A stretch of 64,000 nucleotides of DNA from JANMJD01 sp963828405 (GTDB taxonomy: Bacteria > Actinomycetota > Acidimicrobiia > Acidimicrobiales > Ilumatobacteraceae), in NCBI GenBank assembly GCA_963828405.1, contig CAWHEG010000031.1:868001-932000 (forward strand), written 5' to 3'. Under the pieces are notes generated by a model. It had not been told where the DNA came from. It made no database searches and worked only from the letters and a program-made list of their open reading frames with translations. Position numbers and translations under genes: made by a program. Shown here in pieces: positions 50,848 through 59,676 of the stretch; the stretch's first letter is position 1, and the number at the start of each line of letters is the position of its first letter.

Positions 50848-52421
50848 TGCTGCGCTACGCCCTGCTCGGCGCTCGACTGCGCTGGCGGTTGACGCTCAAC
50901 CTGCTGCGCAGGGGCCGCAGGGCGCTCTTCGTCCTCGGGCTGGTCGCCGCCACGGTCTTCGCCATCGGCGGATTCGCCGTGCTGGCCGCCGCCCGGGCGA
51001 CCACCGGCCTCGGTCGGGAAGCGATCGCCGTCCTCGGGGTGACCTCGATCATCCTCGGCTGGGTGTTCCTGCCGATCATCTCGAGCGGCGCCGACGAGAC
51101 CGTCGATCCCACCCGCCTGGCCCTGCTGCCGCTGACCACCCGAGAGTTGGGCGCCGTGCTCGTCGGGGGCGCCGTGGCGGGCCCGGCGACGCTCGCCGTG
51201 CTCGTCGCGCTCATGGGGGTGATCCCCGGATTCGCCCCGTCCGGCCCCGGCGCGGCCATCGTCGCCGCGGTCGTCCCGTGCACGTTCCTGTTCGGCCTGG
51301 GGCTGTCGCGGCTCGTCGGCGCCGGTCTCGCCCGGGCCCAGCGGAGCCGCCGGGGTCGCGACGTCGCCGTTGTGCTGACCACCCTCGTCGGGGTGACCCT
51401 GTGGCTGGGTACCCAGGCCATCGCTCCGGCGCTCCAACGTGCCGACGACCACACCGCCCGCCGCCTGATCGATGTGTTCGGCTGGCTGCCCACCGGGTGG
51501 GCCGGACGGGCGCTGATCGCCGCATCGGCCGGCCGGCCCGCCGCCGCGTCGGGCTGGCTGGCCGCCACCGCGGGAGCGGCCGTGTTGGCCCTGGCCGGCT
51601 GGGCCAGGGCGACGGCCCGTCTGTCGGTCGGATCGGAACGGGTCGCCTCGGCGGCTACCGACGACCGGCCTCCCCTCGGTCGGGCGACCACGGCGCGGGG
51701 AGCTGCGCTGGCCCGCGAGGTGCGCTACCTGCGACGCTCGCCATCGAAGCGGGTGCAGTTGCTGATGGCCACCCTGATGGGTGTGGGCTTCGCCGTCATC
51801 CAGGTGGCGCAGGCGGGGCCCGACGACCGGGCCGTGTTCCTCGGCCTGACCTCGATGATCATGACCTCCTCGTCGGGGTTCAACCTCGTCGGCTGGGACA
51901 GCGCGTCGCTGTGGCTCGACGACCTCACGGGCGGCCTCACCCTCGATCGGTTGCGGGCTCGGGCGCTCGGCTGGTTCCCCCACGTCGTCGTGCCCGGGAT
52001 CCTCGGCGTGCTCACCGCCAGCGTGCTCGTCGGCAGTTGGCGGGCCACGCCGGTGGCGCTCGTCGAGACGATCTCGCTCGGGCTGCTCGGCCTCGGCGTC
52101 GGGGCCTACGTGTCGACCGTCGCCCCGATCCCCGCCAACGACGGGGACAACCCGTTCGCCTGGCGCAGCGGGATGACCGGCGCTGGATGCGCCACCGGGC
52201 TGTGGATGCTGATCGGCATCGCCTCGCTCGGCGTCGTTGCCGCACCGACGCTGCTCCCGCTGATCATCTGGTACGACCGGCCGTGGGCACCGCTGCTCGC
52301 CCTCGCCGGTCTCGCCGTGGGGGTGGTGGTCTTCGCCGTCGGTACCCGCCTCGGCGCCCGCCGCGTCGCCGGGCACGGTCCGGACCTGATCGCCGAGTTC
52401 TCGCCGAGGGCGGTGTTGTAG
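50847..52421 (+). CDS. ABC transporter permease, large, about 12 membrane segments
   Basis: A 525-residue polytopic protein with two clusters of membrane helices (roughly 30-280 and 310-520). The first loop contains SSGADETVDPTRLALLPLTTRELG, a sequence typical of the large ABC-2-related permeases paired with YSTGM-type ATPases in actinobacteria. It starts on the ATG overlapping the ATPase stop. The substrate is unknown; there is no binding protein, so it is probably an exporter. Confidence 0.85.
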   Translation: MLRYALLGARLRWRLTLNLLRRGRRALFVLGLVAATVFAIGGFAVLAAARATTGLGREAIAVLGVTSIILGWVFLPIISSGADETVDPTRLALLPLTTRELGAVLVGGAVAGPATLAVLVALMGVIPGFAPSGPGAAIVAAVVPCTFLFGLGLSRLVGAGLARAQRSRRGRDVAVVLTTLVGVTLWLGTQAIAPALQRADDHTARRLIDVFGWLPTGWAGRALIAASAGRPAAASGWLAATAGAAVLALAGWARATARLSVGSERVASAATDDRPPLGRATTARGAALAREVRYLRRSPSKRVQLLMATLMGVGFAVIQVAQAGPDDRAVFLGLTSMIMTSSSGFNLVGWDSASLWLDDLTGGLTLDRLRARALGWFPHVVVPGILGVLTASVLVGSWRATPVALVETISLGLLGLGVGAYVSTVAPIPANDGDNPFAWRSGMTGAGCATGLWMLIGIASLGVVAAPTLLPLIIWYDRPWAPLLALAGLAVGVVVFAVGTRLGARRVAGHGPDLIAEFSPRAVL

Positions 52422-52441
52422 GCCGGCACCCGACCGGGGGC

Positions 52442-53692
52442 TCAGGCGTTGGGGGCCAGGCGGACGATGGCGGCGGCCGCCTTGTAGGCGGCTTCCGCCG
52501 GGCCGATCTCATCGGGACGGAGCAGGTTGGCCATGATCCGCAGCACCCATTCCATCAGCGTCCGGTTGTGCATGCCGACGCGGGTGAGCTCGCGCATCAG
52601 CACCGGCCGGCCGATGATCTTGGCGAACAGGCGGGCCACCTTGAAGTACTGCCCGTACTCTGCCTCGGTCATCGCCGTGTACTGCTGCAGTGCGACGGGG
52701 TCGCCGGTGCGCAGCGCGTCGTGGAGCACGTCGGCGGCCATCCGGGCCGTCTCGTAGGCGTAGTCGATGCCCTCGCCGTTGAACGGGTTGACCGACCCGG
52801 CGGCGTCACCGACGACGAGATAGGTCGGGCCGACCTTCGGGCCGACCGATCCGCCCATCGGGATGCGCCCGGCCGTCGCCTTGCAGGTCGGCGATTCCGG
52901 GTCGATCTCCCACCGGTCGCGGATCTGATGGGCGTAGGCGTCGAGCAGGTGGGTCGTGTTGACGCTCTTGAAGTCACGGAACGTCGACAGCAGCCCGACC
53001 CCGACGTTGATCGTGCCGTCGCCGACCGGGAAGATCCACCCGTAGCCGGGCAGCGGGTTGCCGTTGCGGTCCTGGACGTCGAGGGCCGATTCGATCCACG
53101 GCTCGGCGTGGCGGGGTGACTCCCAATACGTGCGGATCGCCGTGCCGTAGGGCCACTGGCGGGTCCGGAACGTGCCCAGCGCACGGCCGAAGCGCGAGTT
53201 GGCGCCGTCGGCGACCACGACGTAACGGGCACGGATCTCGTCGGGTTGGTCCGCCCCCGCGGCCTGCACCAGCGCGCCGCGCACGAAGCCCCGTTCGATG
53301 ATCGGGGCGACGGCCTCGTGGCCCTGCAGGAGCGTGGCCCCGGCCGACTCGGCGTTGCGGGCCACCATCCAGTCCAGGTCGCGTCGGCGCACGACGTACC
53401 CGTGCTGGGGGTAGATCGGGTGCGACGGCCATTCGAGCTCGAGCGCCCGGCCCATCCCGGTGGCCCGCAGCCCCGAGTACCGGTGGTACTTCGACAGCTC
53501 GTCGCTCAGACCCATCTCGTCGAGCTGGTGGACCGCCCGGGGGGTCAACCCGTCACCGCACGTCTTCTCGCGGGGGAACACCTTCTTCTCGACGACGACC
53601 ACCTCGTGGCCGTGGCGGGCCAGCCAATAACCGGTGGCCGAGCCGGCCGGACCACCACCGATGACCAGGACCTCGACCTCATGTGCTGCCAC
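52442..53692 (-). CDS. Geranylgeranyl reductase family FAD-dependent oxidoreductase
   Basis: 416 residues. N-terminal FAD site EVLVIGGGPAGSATGYWLARHGHEVVVVEKK, the family motif KTCGDGLTPRAVHQL, YVVADGANSRFGRAL, GYGWIFPVGDGTINVGVGLL, and the second FAD contact VGDAAGSVNPFNGEGIDYAYETARM are all clear. Members reduce isoprenoid chains of quinones, lipids or chlorophyll; in this kind of bacterium menaquinone side-chain saturation is the likeliest job, but that is inference. GTG 53692 is chosen; a CATACT hexamer lies six bases upstream. It is divergent from purH. Confidence 0.9.
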   Translation of the reverse strand: MAAHEVEVLVIGGGPAGSATGYWLARHGHEVVVVEKKVFPREKTCGDGLTPRAVHQLDEMGLSDELSKYHRYSGLRATGMGRALELEWPSHPIYPQHGYVVRRRDLDWMVARNAESAGATLLQGHEAVAPIIERGFVRGALVQAAGADQPDEIRARYVVVADGANSRFGRALGTFRTRQWPYGTAIRTYWESPRHAEPWIESALDVQDRNGNPLPGYGWIFPVGDGTINVGVGLLSTFRDFKSVNTTHLLDAYAHQIRDRWEIDPESPTCKATAGRIPMGGSVGPKVGPTYLVVGDAAGSVNPFNGEGIDYAYETARMAADVLHDALRTGDPVALQQYTAMTEAEYGQYFKVARLFAKIIGRPVLMRELTRVGMHNRTLMEWVLRIMANLLRPDEIGPAEAAYKAAAAIVRLAPNA

Positions 53693-53830
53693 GGTCCCAG
53701 TATGGCCGCTACGCCCCCCGACAGCTCCGTGGTCCGGTGACCCGGCTCCCAGGCGCGGGCGGACTCCTGTCACAGCTCGGCGCCCGGGAGGAGCCGGGTC
53801 GCGGTCCCGGCGGTCGGTAAGGTCGCGTCG

Positions 53831-55333
53831 GTGCCCACCGCGTTGCTCTCCGTGTTCGACAAGTCCGGCATCGTCGAGTTCGCCTCGGCGCTGAGCGCCC
53901 TGGGTTGGGACCTCGTCTCGAGCGGCGGTACGGCACGGGTGCTGGTCGGGGCCGGCCTCGAGGTCACCGACGTGGCCGAGCTCACCGGCTTTCCGGCGAT
54001 CCTCGGTCATCGTGTCGTCACCCTGCACCCCGCCGTCCATGCCGCCCTGCTCGCCGATCTCGACCAGCCCGATCATGTGCGCGAGCTCGCCGCGCTGGGC
54101 TACCGACCGATCTCGCTCGTCGTCGTCAACCTCTACCCGTTCTCGTCCGACCCCGGCATCGACCTGATCGACGTCGGCGGGCCGACGATGGTGCGGGCGG
54201 CCGCCAAGAACCACGCCCATGTCGGCGTGGTCGTCGATCCGGACGACTACGCGCCGGTGATCGACGAGTTGCGCGCCTCGGGATCGCTCGGCGCGGCGAC
54301 CCGTCGATCGCTGGCCCGCACGGCCTTCGCCCACACCGCGGCCTACGACGCGGCCATCGTCCAGTGGTTCGACGAGGACCCGGGGAAGGGCGCGGCGCTG
54401 CCGGAGTCGTTGCACCTGGCCGCGCAGCTCGCCCAGCCGCTCCGGTACGGCGAGAACCCCCACCAGGTCGGCGCCCGCTACCGCACGATCGGGGCGCAGA
54501 GCTGGTGGGACGTGGCCGTCCAGCACGGTGGCAAGGAGATGTCGTACCTCAACGTCTACGACACCGATGCCGCCTGGACCCTCGTCAACCGGCTCGACGG
54601 TGCGGCCTGCGTGATCGTCAAGCATGCCAACCCGTGCGGGGTGGCGGTGGCCGACGACATCGCCCAGGCCTACGTGCGGGCCAATGCCTGCGATCCGGTC
54701 AGCGCCTTCGGCGGGATCGTCGCCTGCAACCGACCACTCGACGCGGCGACGGCCGAGGCGCTCGCACCGGTGTTCACCGAGGTCGTGGTCGCCCCGTCGT
54801 ACACCGACGAGGCGTTGGCCATCCTCGCCCGCAAGGCCAACATGCGGGTGCTCAGCGGTCCTGTTCCGTTCGGCTCGCCGCTCGACATCCGCAGCGTCGA
54901 CGGGGGGCTGCTCGTCCAGAGCGCCGATCGGGTGGCCACCGACCGCGCCGGCTGGCGCGTGGTCACCGATGCGGTGCCCGACGACGGCACGTGGGCCGAT
55001 CTGGCCTTCGCCTGGCAGGTGTGCGCGGCGGTGTCGTCGAACGCCATCGTCTACGCCCGGGACGGTCAGGCGTTCGGGATCGGAGCCGGTCAGCAGAACC
55101 GCCTCGACTCGGCCCGGCTGGCGGCGGAGCGGGCGCAGGGCCGGGCCGCCGGCGGAGTGTGCGCCAGCGATGCATTCTTCCCGTTCCGCGACGGTCTCGA
55201 CGCGGCCGCCGCCGCGGGGATCGCCGCCGTGATCCAACCGGGTGGGAGCGTGCGTGATGCCGAGGTGATCGCCGCGGCCAACGAGCACGGGATGTCGATG
55301 GTGTTCACCGGCGAACGGCACTTCCGCCACTGA
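53831..55333 (+). CDS. purH: Bifunctional AICAR transformylase / IMP cyclohydrolase
   Basis: 500 residues; the last two steps of de novo purine synthesis. The IMP cyclohydrolase part covers about 1-190 (LLSVFDKSGIVEFASAL, SSGGTARVL, DVGGPTMVRAAAKNHAHVGVVVDP), and the transformylase part follows (LRYGENPHQ, the catalytic VIVKHANPCGVAVA, DPVSAFGGIVACNRPLD, and the C-terminal GIAAVIQPGGSVRDAEVIAAANEHG). GTG 53831 has TAAGGT seven bases upstream (53818-53823). purN is not in the window. The stop overlaps the start of a decayed EamA transporter (TGATG). Confidence 0.96.
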   Translation: MPTALLSVFDKSGIVEFASALSALGWDLVSSGGTARVLVGAGLEVTDVAELTGFPAILGHRVVTLHPAVHAALLADLDQPDHVRELAALGYRPISLVVVNLYPFSSDPGIDLIDVGGPTMVRAAAKNHAHVGVVVDPDDYAPVIDELRASGSLGAATRRSLARTAFAHTAAYDAAIVQWFDEDPGKGAALPESLHLAAQLAQPLRYGENPHQVGARYRTIGAQSWWDVAVQHGGKEMSYLNVYDTDAAWTLVNRLDGAACVIVKHANPCGVAVADDIAQAYVRANACDPVSAFGGIVACNRPLDAATAEALAPVFTEVVVAPSYTDEALAILARKANMRVLSGPVPFGSPLDIRSVDGGLLVQSADRVATDRAGWRVVTDAVPDDGTWADLAFAWQVCAAVSSNAIVYARDGQAFGIGAGQQNRLDSARLAAERAQGRAAGGVCASDAFFPFRDGLDAAAAAGIAAVIQPGGSVRDAEVIAAANEHGMSMVFTGERHFRH

Positions 55334-56162
55334 TGGTCCCACCGGCGGCGTCGTCCCCGGCGGCGGCCGGGTCGCCGCCGGACGCCTCTGCCCGGCGGCT
55401 CCCCGCCGAGGCGGTCGTCGTCGTCTCGATCGTGGCCCAGCAGCTCGGTTCGGCGATCGCCGTCACCCTTCGACGAGATCCGGTTTCGACGAGATCCGGC
55501 CCCAGAGCGTCGCCTGGCTGCGGGTCGGATTCGCGGCGACCACGCTGCTCGTGCTGGTCTCGATGGCGATGAACACCACGTTCTACCTGGCCGTCGATCG
55601 GCTGCCCCTCGGCAAGGGACTGGCGATCGAGTTCATCGGCCCGATCACCGTCGCCGCCGTGCGCACCCGCAACCGGCGTAACGCCGCCGCCCTCGGCCTC
55701 GCCGTGGTCGGCGTCGGGGTGCTCTCGGGCGTCGAGATCGGCGTCGAACCGGTGGGAGTCGCCCTGATCCTCGTCGCCTCGGTCGGCTGGGCCACCCACA
55801 TCGTGCTCGGCGCCCGCGTCGCCGCGCTCCACCGGGGGGTCAATGCCCTCGCCCTCGGGATGGCGATTGGTGCGGTAGCCGTCTCGCCGATCAGCGCCCT
55901 CGGCACCGGGCACGTGTGGAGCTCCCCGCGGCTGTTGGCGATGTGCGCCCTGGTGGGCCTGCTGACCAACGTCGTCGGCTACAGCCTCGACCAGCACGTG
56001 CTGCGCCGGATGTCGGTGCGCCGCTACGTCGTGATGCTCTCGCTGATCCCCGTCGCCGCCGTGGCGCTGGGATTCGTCGTCCTCGATCAGCGCCCGTCGG
56101 TCGTCGACCTGATCGGGGTGGGCCTCGTGATGGCCGCCGTCGGGACGCAGGACCGGAGCTGA
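55333..56162 (+). pseudogene. EamA/RhtA-type amino-acid or metabolite exporter, disrupted
   Basis: The remains of a ten-helix EamA transporter. The first frame gives VVVVSIVAQQLGSAIAVTL and is then lost at a 16-bp tandem duplication (55469-55484 and 55485-55500, TTCGACGAGATCCGG plus one base). A second frame picks up FDEIRPQSVAWLRVGFAATTLLVLV, then jumps to SMAMNTTFYLAVDRLPLGKGLAIEFIGP, lacking about 30 residues (one helix and loop) seen in intact relatives. The second half, to VVLDQRPSVVDLIGVGLVMA, looks normal. Frame change plus internal deletion make real decay likelier than a read error. It follows purH directly. Confidence 0.7.
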
Positions 56163-56190
56163 GCCCGATCGCCGTCGGGCCCGGCGCCGG

Positions 56191-56892
56191 TCAGAGCAGG
56201 CGTCGTTCGGCCGCCCACGCGGTCAGCTCGTGGCGGCTCGAGAGCTGCAGCTTGCGGAGCACGGCCGAGACATGGGTCTCGATCGTCTTCACCGACAGGT
56301 GCAGGCGTCCGGCCGTCTCCCTGTAGGTGTAGCCGCGGGCGATGAGGCGGAGCACCTCCTGCTCGCGGTTGGTGAGCAGGTCCAGCTCGGGGTTCGGGGG
56401 AGGCGCGTCGAGACCGGGATGCCCGGCGAAGGCGTCGAGCACGAATCCGGCGAGTCGCGGCGAGAACACGGCATCGCCGGCCCGCACCCGTTCGATGGCC
56501 GAGATCAGCTCCTCGCGGGTGACCGTCTTGGTGACGTATCCCCTGGCCCCGGCCCTGATCACCCCGATCACGTCCTCCGCGGCGTCGGACACCGACAGGG
56601 CGAGGAACCTGACCTGCGGCTCCGCCTCGCGCAGCGCGTCGATGATCGCCCGCCCGCCCCCACCGGGCAGGTGGACGTCGAGCAGGACGACCTCGGGACG
56701 AGCGCCCGGGATGCCGGCGATCGCCTCCTCGACCGTGCCGGCGTCGCCGACGAGCACGACCGCGTCGCCCAGTTCGGCGCGGACGCCGGCGCGGAACAGT
56801 GCATGGTCGTCGACCACGAACACCCGCGCCGGCGGCGCCGCAGTGGGGTCGTCCGGGGTGGGCGGCGCCGTGGTGGGATCGGCCGGGGTCAT
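56191..56892 (-). CDS. LuxR-family response regulator (NarL/LiaR type)
   Basis: 233 residues. The receiver domain has acidic residues in VFVVDDHALFRAG, the phospho-aspartate in VVLLDVHLPGGGG and the conserved lysine in GYVTKTVT. The C-terminal LuxR helix-turn-helix is LLTNREQEVLRLIARGYTYRETAGRLHLSVKTIETHVSAVLRKL. ATG 56892 is fixed by a four-base overlap with the stop of the upstream histidine kinase gene, its evident partner. An 11-residue upstream extension would also be open but lies inside the kinase. Confidence 0.93.
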   Translation of the reverse strand: MTPADPTTAPPTPDDPTAAPPARVFVVDDHALFRAGVRAELGDAVVLVGDAGTVEEAIAGIPGARPEVVLLDVHLPGGGGRAIIDALREAEPQVRFLALSVSDAAEDVIGVIRAGARGYVTKTVTREELISAIERVRAGDAVFSPRLAGFVLDAFAGHPGLDAPPPNPELDLLTNREQEVLRLIARGYTYRETAGRLHLSVKTIETHVSAVLRKLQLSSRHELTAWAAERRLL

Positions 56893-58094
56893 CCGGTCCT
56901 CCGGGGCAGGCGCAGCTCCCACTCGGTCCCCTCACCCGGGACGCTCTCGAGACGGGCGGTGCCCCCGCAGCGGGTCAGGCGGGCCCGGATCGAGTCGCTG
57001 ATCCCCCGGTGCTCGTCGCCGACGGCGCCAGGATCGAACCCGCAGCCGGTGTCGCGCACGAAGGCGACGACCGCCTCGGCGGTCACCTCGACGTAGACGG
57101 CCACCGCATCGACCTTGGCGTGCCGGGCGGCGTTGACCGCCGCCTCGCGGGCGGCGCCGAGCACGGCCTCGGCCCCCTCGTCCATCGGGGCGTCCCCGAC
57201 GACGACGAGCTCGACGGCGATCTCGTGGTCCAGCTCGACCTGGGCCGCCATGGCGGCGAACGCTCCGCCGATCGTCGCATGCCCCGACGACACCTGCTGG
57301 TCGTACAACCACGAGCGGAGCTCGCGTTCCTGGCGGCGGGCGAGCATCACCATCCGGCGCGGATCACCCGTCGCACGCTGCATCAGGGCCAGCGTCTGGA
57401 GCACGGAGTCGTGCAGGTGTGCGGCCATCTCGGAGCGCTCCTCGGAGCGGATACGACTGCGCTGCTCCTCGCGCAGCCGCTCGAACAGCTGCCACAGAAC
57501 GGGCCCGCCGACGATCGCCAGGCCGATCACGCTCAGCCCGATCGCCGCCGCCGCCCGGGGGACGGCGCGGACCCCGCCGTCCGACGAGAGCACGGCGACG
57601 CCCCCGAGGGCGAGGAGCACGCCGACCACGACCCGTGCCGGTGAGATCCGCCCGCTCGCCAACCGCTCGAGCGGATCGCCGGCGCGCGAGGCGGTCGGGC
57701 CCCCGTACCACAGGGCGGCCCCGGCGATCCCGAGCCCGACGGCCGGCACCATCACCGCGTCGCCCGGCCAGACCCCGATCCGCCGGGCCGTCAGCAGCAA
57801 CGCCGCGGCGCCCAGGCCGAGGGCCAGCGAGCGTTGGGCGACCAGGGCCGGCGCGGTCGTCGGGTTGCCGTGCTGCCCCGTCGGTTCGCAGGAGACCGCC
57901 CAGGCCGCCAGGTAGAGGGCGATCCCCAGCCCGCCGGCGAACGACAGCACGATGAGGGCGAGCCGGACGATCGTCGAGTCGAAACCCCAGCGGGCGGCCA
58001 GACCGCCGGCCACGCCGCCGACGACGCGGTCGGTGGGACTGCGTTCGAAGCGCAGCCCGACCAGGGCGCGGCGCGCGGGGCTGGTCGGGGTCAC
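56889..58094 (-). CDS. PspC-domain sensor histidine kinase (LiaS/MacS-like)
   Basis: 401 residues. An N-terminal PspC domain (LRFERSPTDRVVGGVAGGLAARWGFDSTIVRLALIVLSF in two parts) is followed by about five more membrane segments to residue 220, a HisKA_3 phospho-acceptor (RSEMAAHLHDSVLQTLALMQRA, His in LHD) and an HATPase domain (EAAVNAARHAKVDAV for the N-box, FVRDTGCGFDPGAV and HRGISDSIRARL for the G-boxes). It is intact. The operon with the LuxR regulator, and the second PspC protein encoded divergently 146 bases away, resemble the LiaFSR envelope-stress system. GTG 58094 starts the PspC domain. Confidence 0.92.
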   Translation of the reverse strand: MTPTSPARRALVGLRFERSPTDRVVGGVAGGLAARWGFDSTIVRLALIVLSFAGGLGIALYLAAWAVSCEPTGQHGNPTTAPALVAQRSLALGLGAAALLLTARRIGVWPGDAVMVPAVGLGIAGAALWYGGPTASRAGDPLERLASGRISPARVVVGVLLALGGVAVLSSDGGVRAVPRAAAAIGLSVIGLAIVGGPVLWQLFERLREEQRSRIRSEERSEMAAHLHDSVLQTLALMQRATGDPRRMVMLARRQERELRSWLYDQQVSSGHATIGGAFAAMAAQVELDHEIAVELVVVGDAPMDEGAEAVLGAAREAAVNAARHAKVDAVAVYVEVTAEAVVAFVRDTGCGFDPGAVGDEHRGISDSIRARLTRCGGTARLESVPGEGTEWELRLPRRTG

Positions 58095-58240
58095 CCCGTG
58101 ATCGTGGCACGGTCGGCGTCGCCCCGCCATCGGGGATGTCCCTGAGCGGACCCTGACCCGCCGTTCCCGGGGTCGGTTCAGGGTCGAACCAGGGGTTTGC
58201 CCGATGGTGTGATCGTCCGTGGGTCCGTACGTTGCGTTGC

Positions 58241-59598
58241 ATGATGAGTGATGTGACCGACCACGGAGCCGAATCCCCCGAATCGGAGACCGACGAAACC
58301 CGAGCCGCCGGGCCCGAATCCGTGCGACCCGGATCCACCGATGGCACGCACGTCGTCGCACCGCCGCCAGAGGGCGCCCGTCGCTGGTACCGCAGTGAGG
58401 AGCGGGTGATCGCCGGGGTGGCCGGCGGGCTGGCCGAGTCGCTGGCCCTCGACCCGCTGCTCGTCCGGCTCGGATTCGTCGGCCTGACCCTCCTCGACGG
58501 CTTCGGCATCGCCGCCTACGTCGCCGGCTGGTTGGTGATGGCCCCCCGACGCGGTGCCCCGTTCCGTCGCGGTCTGCCGCGTTTCGCCGGGATCGCCGTG
58601 CTGGCCATCGCCCTCATCTCGATCGCCGCCCAACTGTGGGGCGGTGAACCCGGATGGGGCACGTTCGTCCTGCTGCTGGTCGGTGGTGCGGTGGCGCTGT
58701 GGCATCCCCGGCGCACCGGTCAGGCCGCCCCCGACCCGGGCGTCCCCCCGGCGCCGGCGACCTGGGCGCCCCCGGGGCAGACCCGGCCACCGGTCCGGCC
58801 GATCGTCGTGGTGCCCGAACGCGCCCCCGTCAGCGCCGTGCGCCCAACCCCCTGGGGCGGATCACGCTGGCGGCCGCCGTCGGCGCCGTGGCCGTCGGCG
58901 CGGCGATCGGCGGCGGTGATCCCGGCTCGATGGCGGTGGCATTCACCGTGGCGGCGGCGATCTGCGCCGTGGGACTCGTGGTCGGTGTCTTCATCAGGCG
59001 GGCGCACTGGCTGATCGTCCCGGGCCTACTGGCCACGGGCGGCGCGGTGGTGGCCCATGCCGTCGACGGTCTCGGCGTCCACCTCGGCGTGCCGTTCGAC
59101 AGCGGACGGAGCTTCGAGGTGATCAGGGATGGCTCCGAGATCCACGATCTCGACATCGGAGCGGGGGAGCGGACCTTCCAGATCGAGACGCTGACGGGCG
59201 ACGCCGACCTCGACGCCAGGGTCGGCGTCGGCGTGCTCAACGTCGGGGTGCCACGGACCGCCCGGGTCAGCGTCACCAGCCGCGTCGGCATCGGCGAGAT
59301 CGACACGCCGGGGACGAACGTCGACGGCTACCGGCGCGTGGCGACCAGCACGTTCGGGCCCGAGGGTGGCGAGCGGCTCGACCTCGATCTCCGGGTCGGC
59401 CTGGGGAGGATCCACGTCTACGTGGTCGAGTCGGTCGTGACGATCGACGAGATCCCGCCGATCACCGCACCGGCGGTCGGCGAAGGCTTCGGCGATTCCT
59501 TGGCGACGATTCCACGCCTCCCACCGGGGGCGAGCTACGGCGACGCCGACGGGACGGCCGCACCCGAGCCGTCGGGCACGACGACGATCGTGCCGTGA
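58241..59598 (+). CDS. PspC-domain membrane protein with LiaF-like C-terminus (frameshifted)
   Basis: About 452 residues allowing for one missing base. An acidic tail, then a PspC domain (YRSEERVIAGVAGGLAESLALDPLLVRL), several membrane helices, a Pro-rich linker, two more helices, and a soluble beta-helical C-terminal domain (HDLDIGAGERTFQIETLTGD to GLGRIHVYV) like the LiaF/cell-wall-active-antibiotic response domain. The frame shifts by minus one within CGCCCAACCCC (58841-58851): the first frame reads APVSAVRP, the next picks up NPLGRITLAAAVGAV. ATG 58241 has TACGTT seven bases upstream (58228-58233). The likely role is to restrain the divergent kinase. Confidence 0.82.
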
Positions 59599-59676
59599 CG
59601 ATCACCCCCGATCGCCGCCCGGTCACATCGTCGGAGGAGACGACCGCCACGAACGTTGAGCGGTGATACTTGGGGG

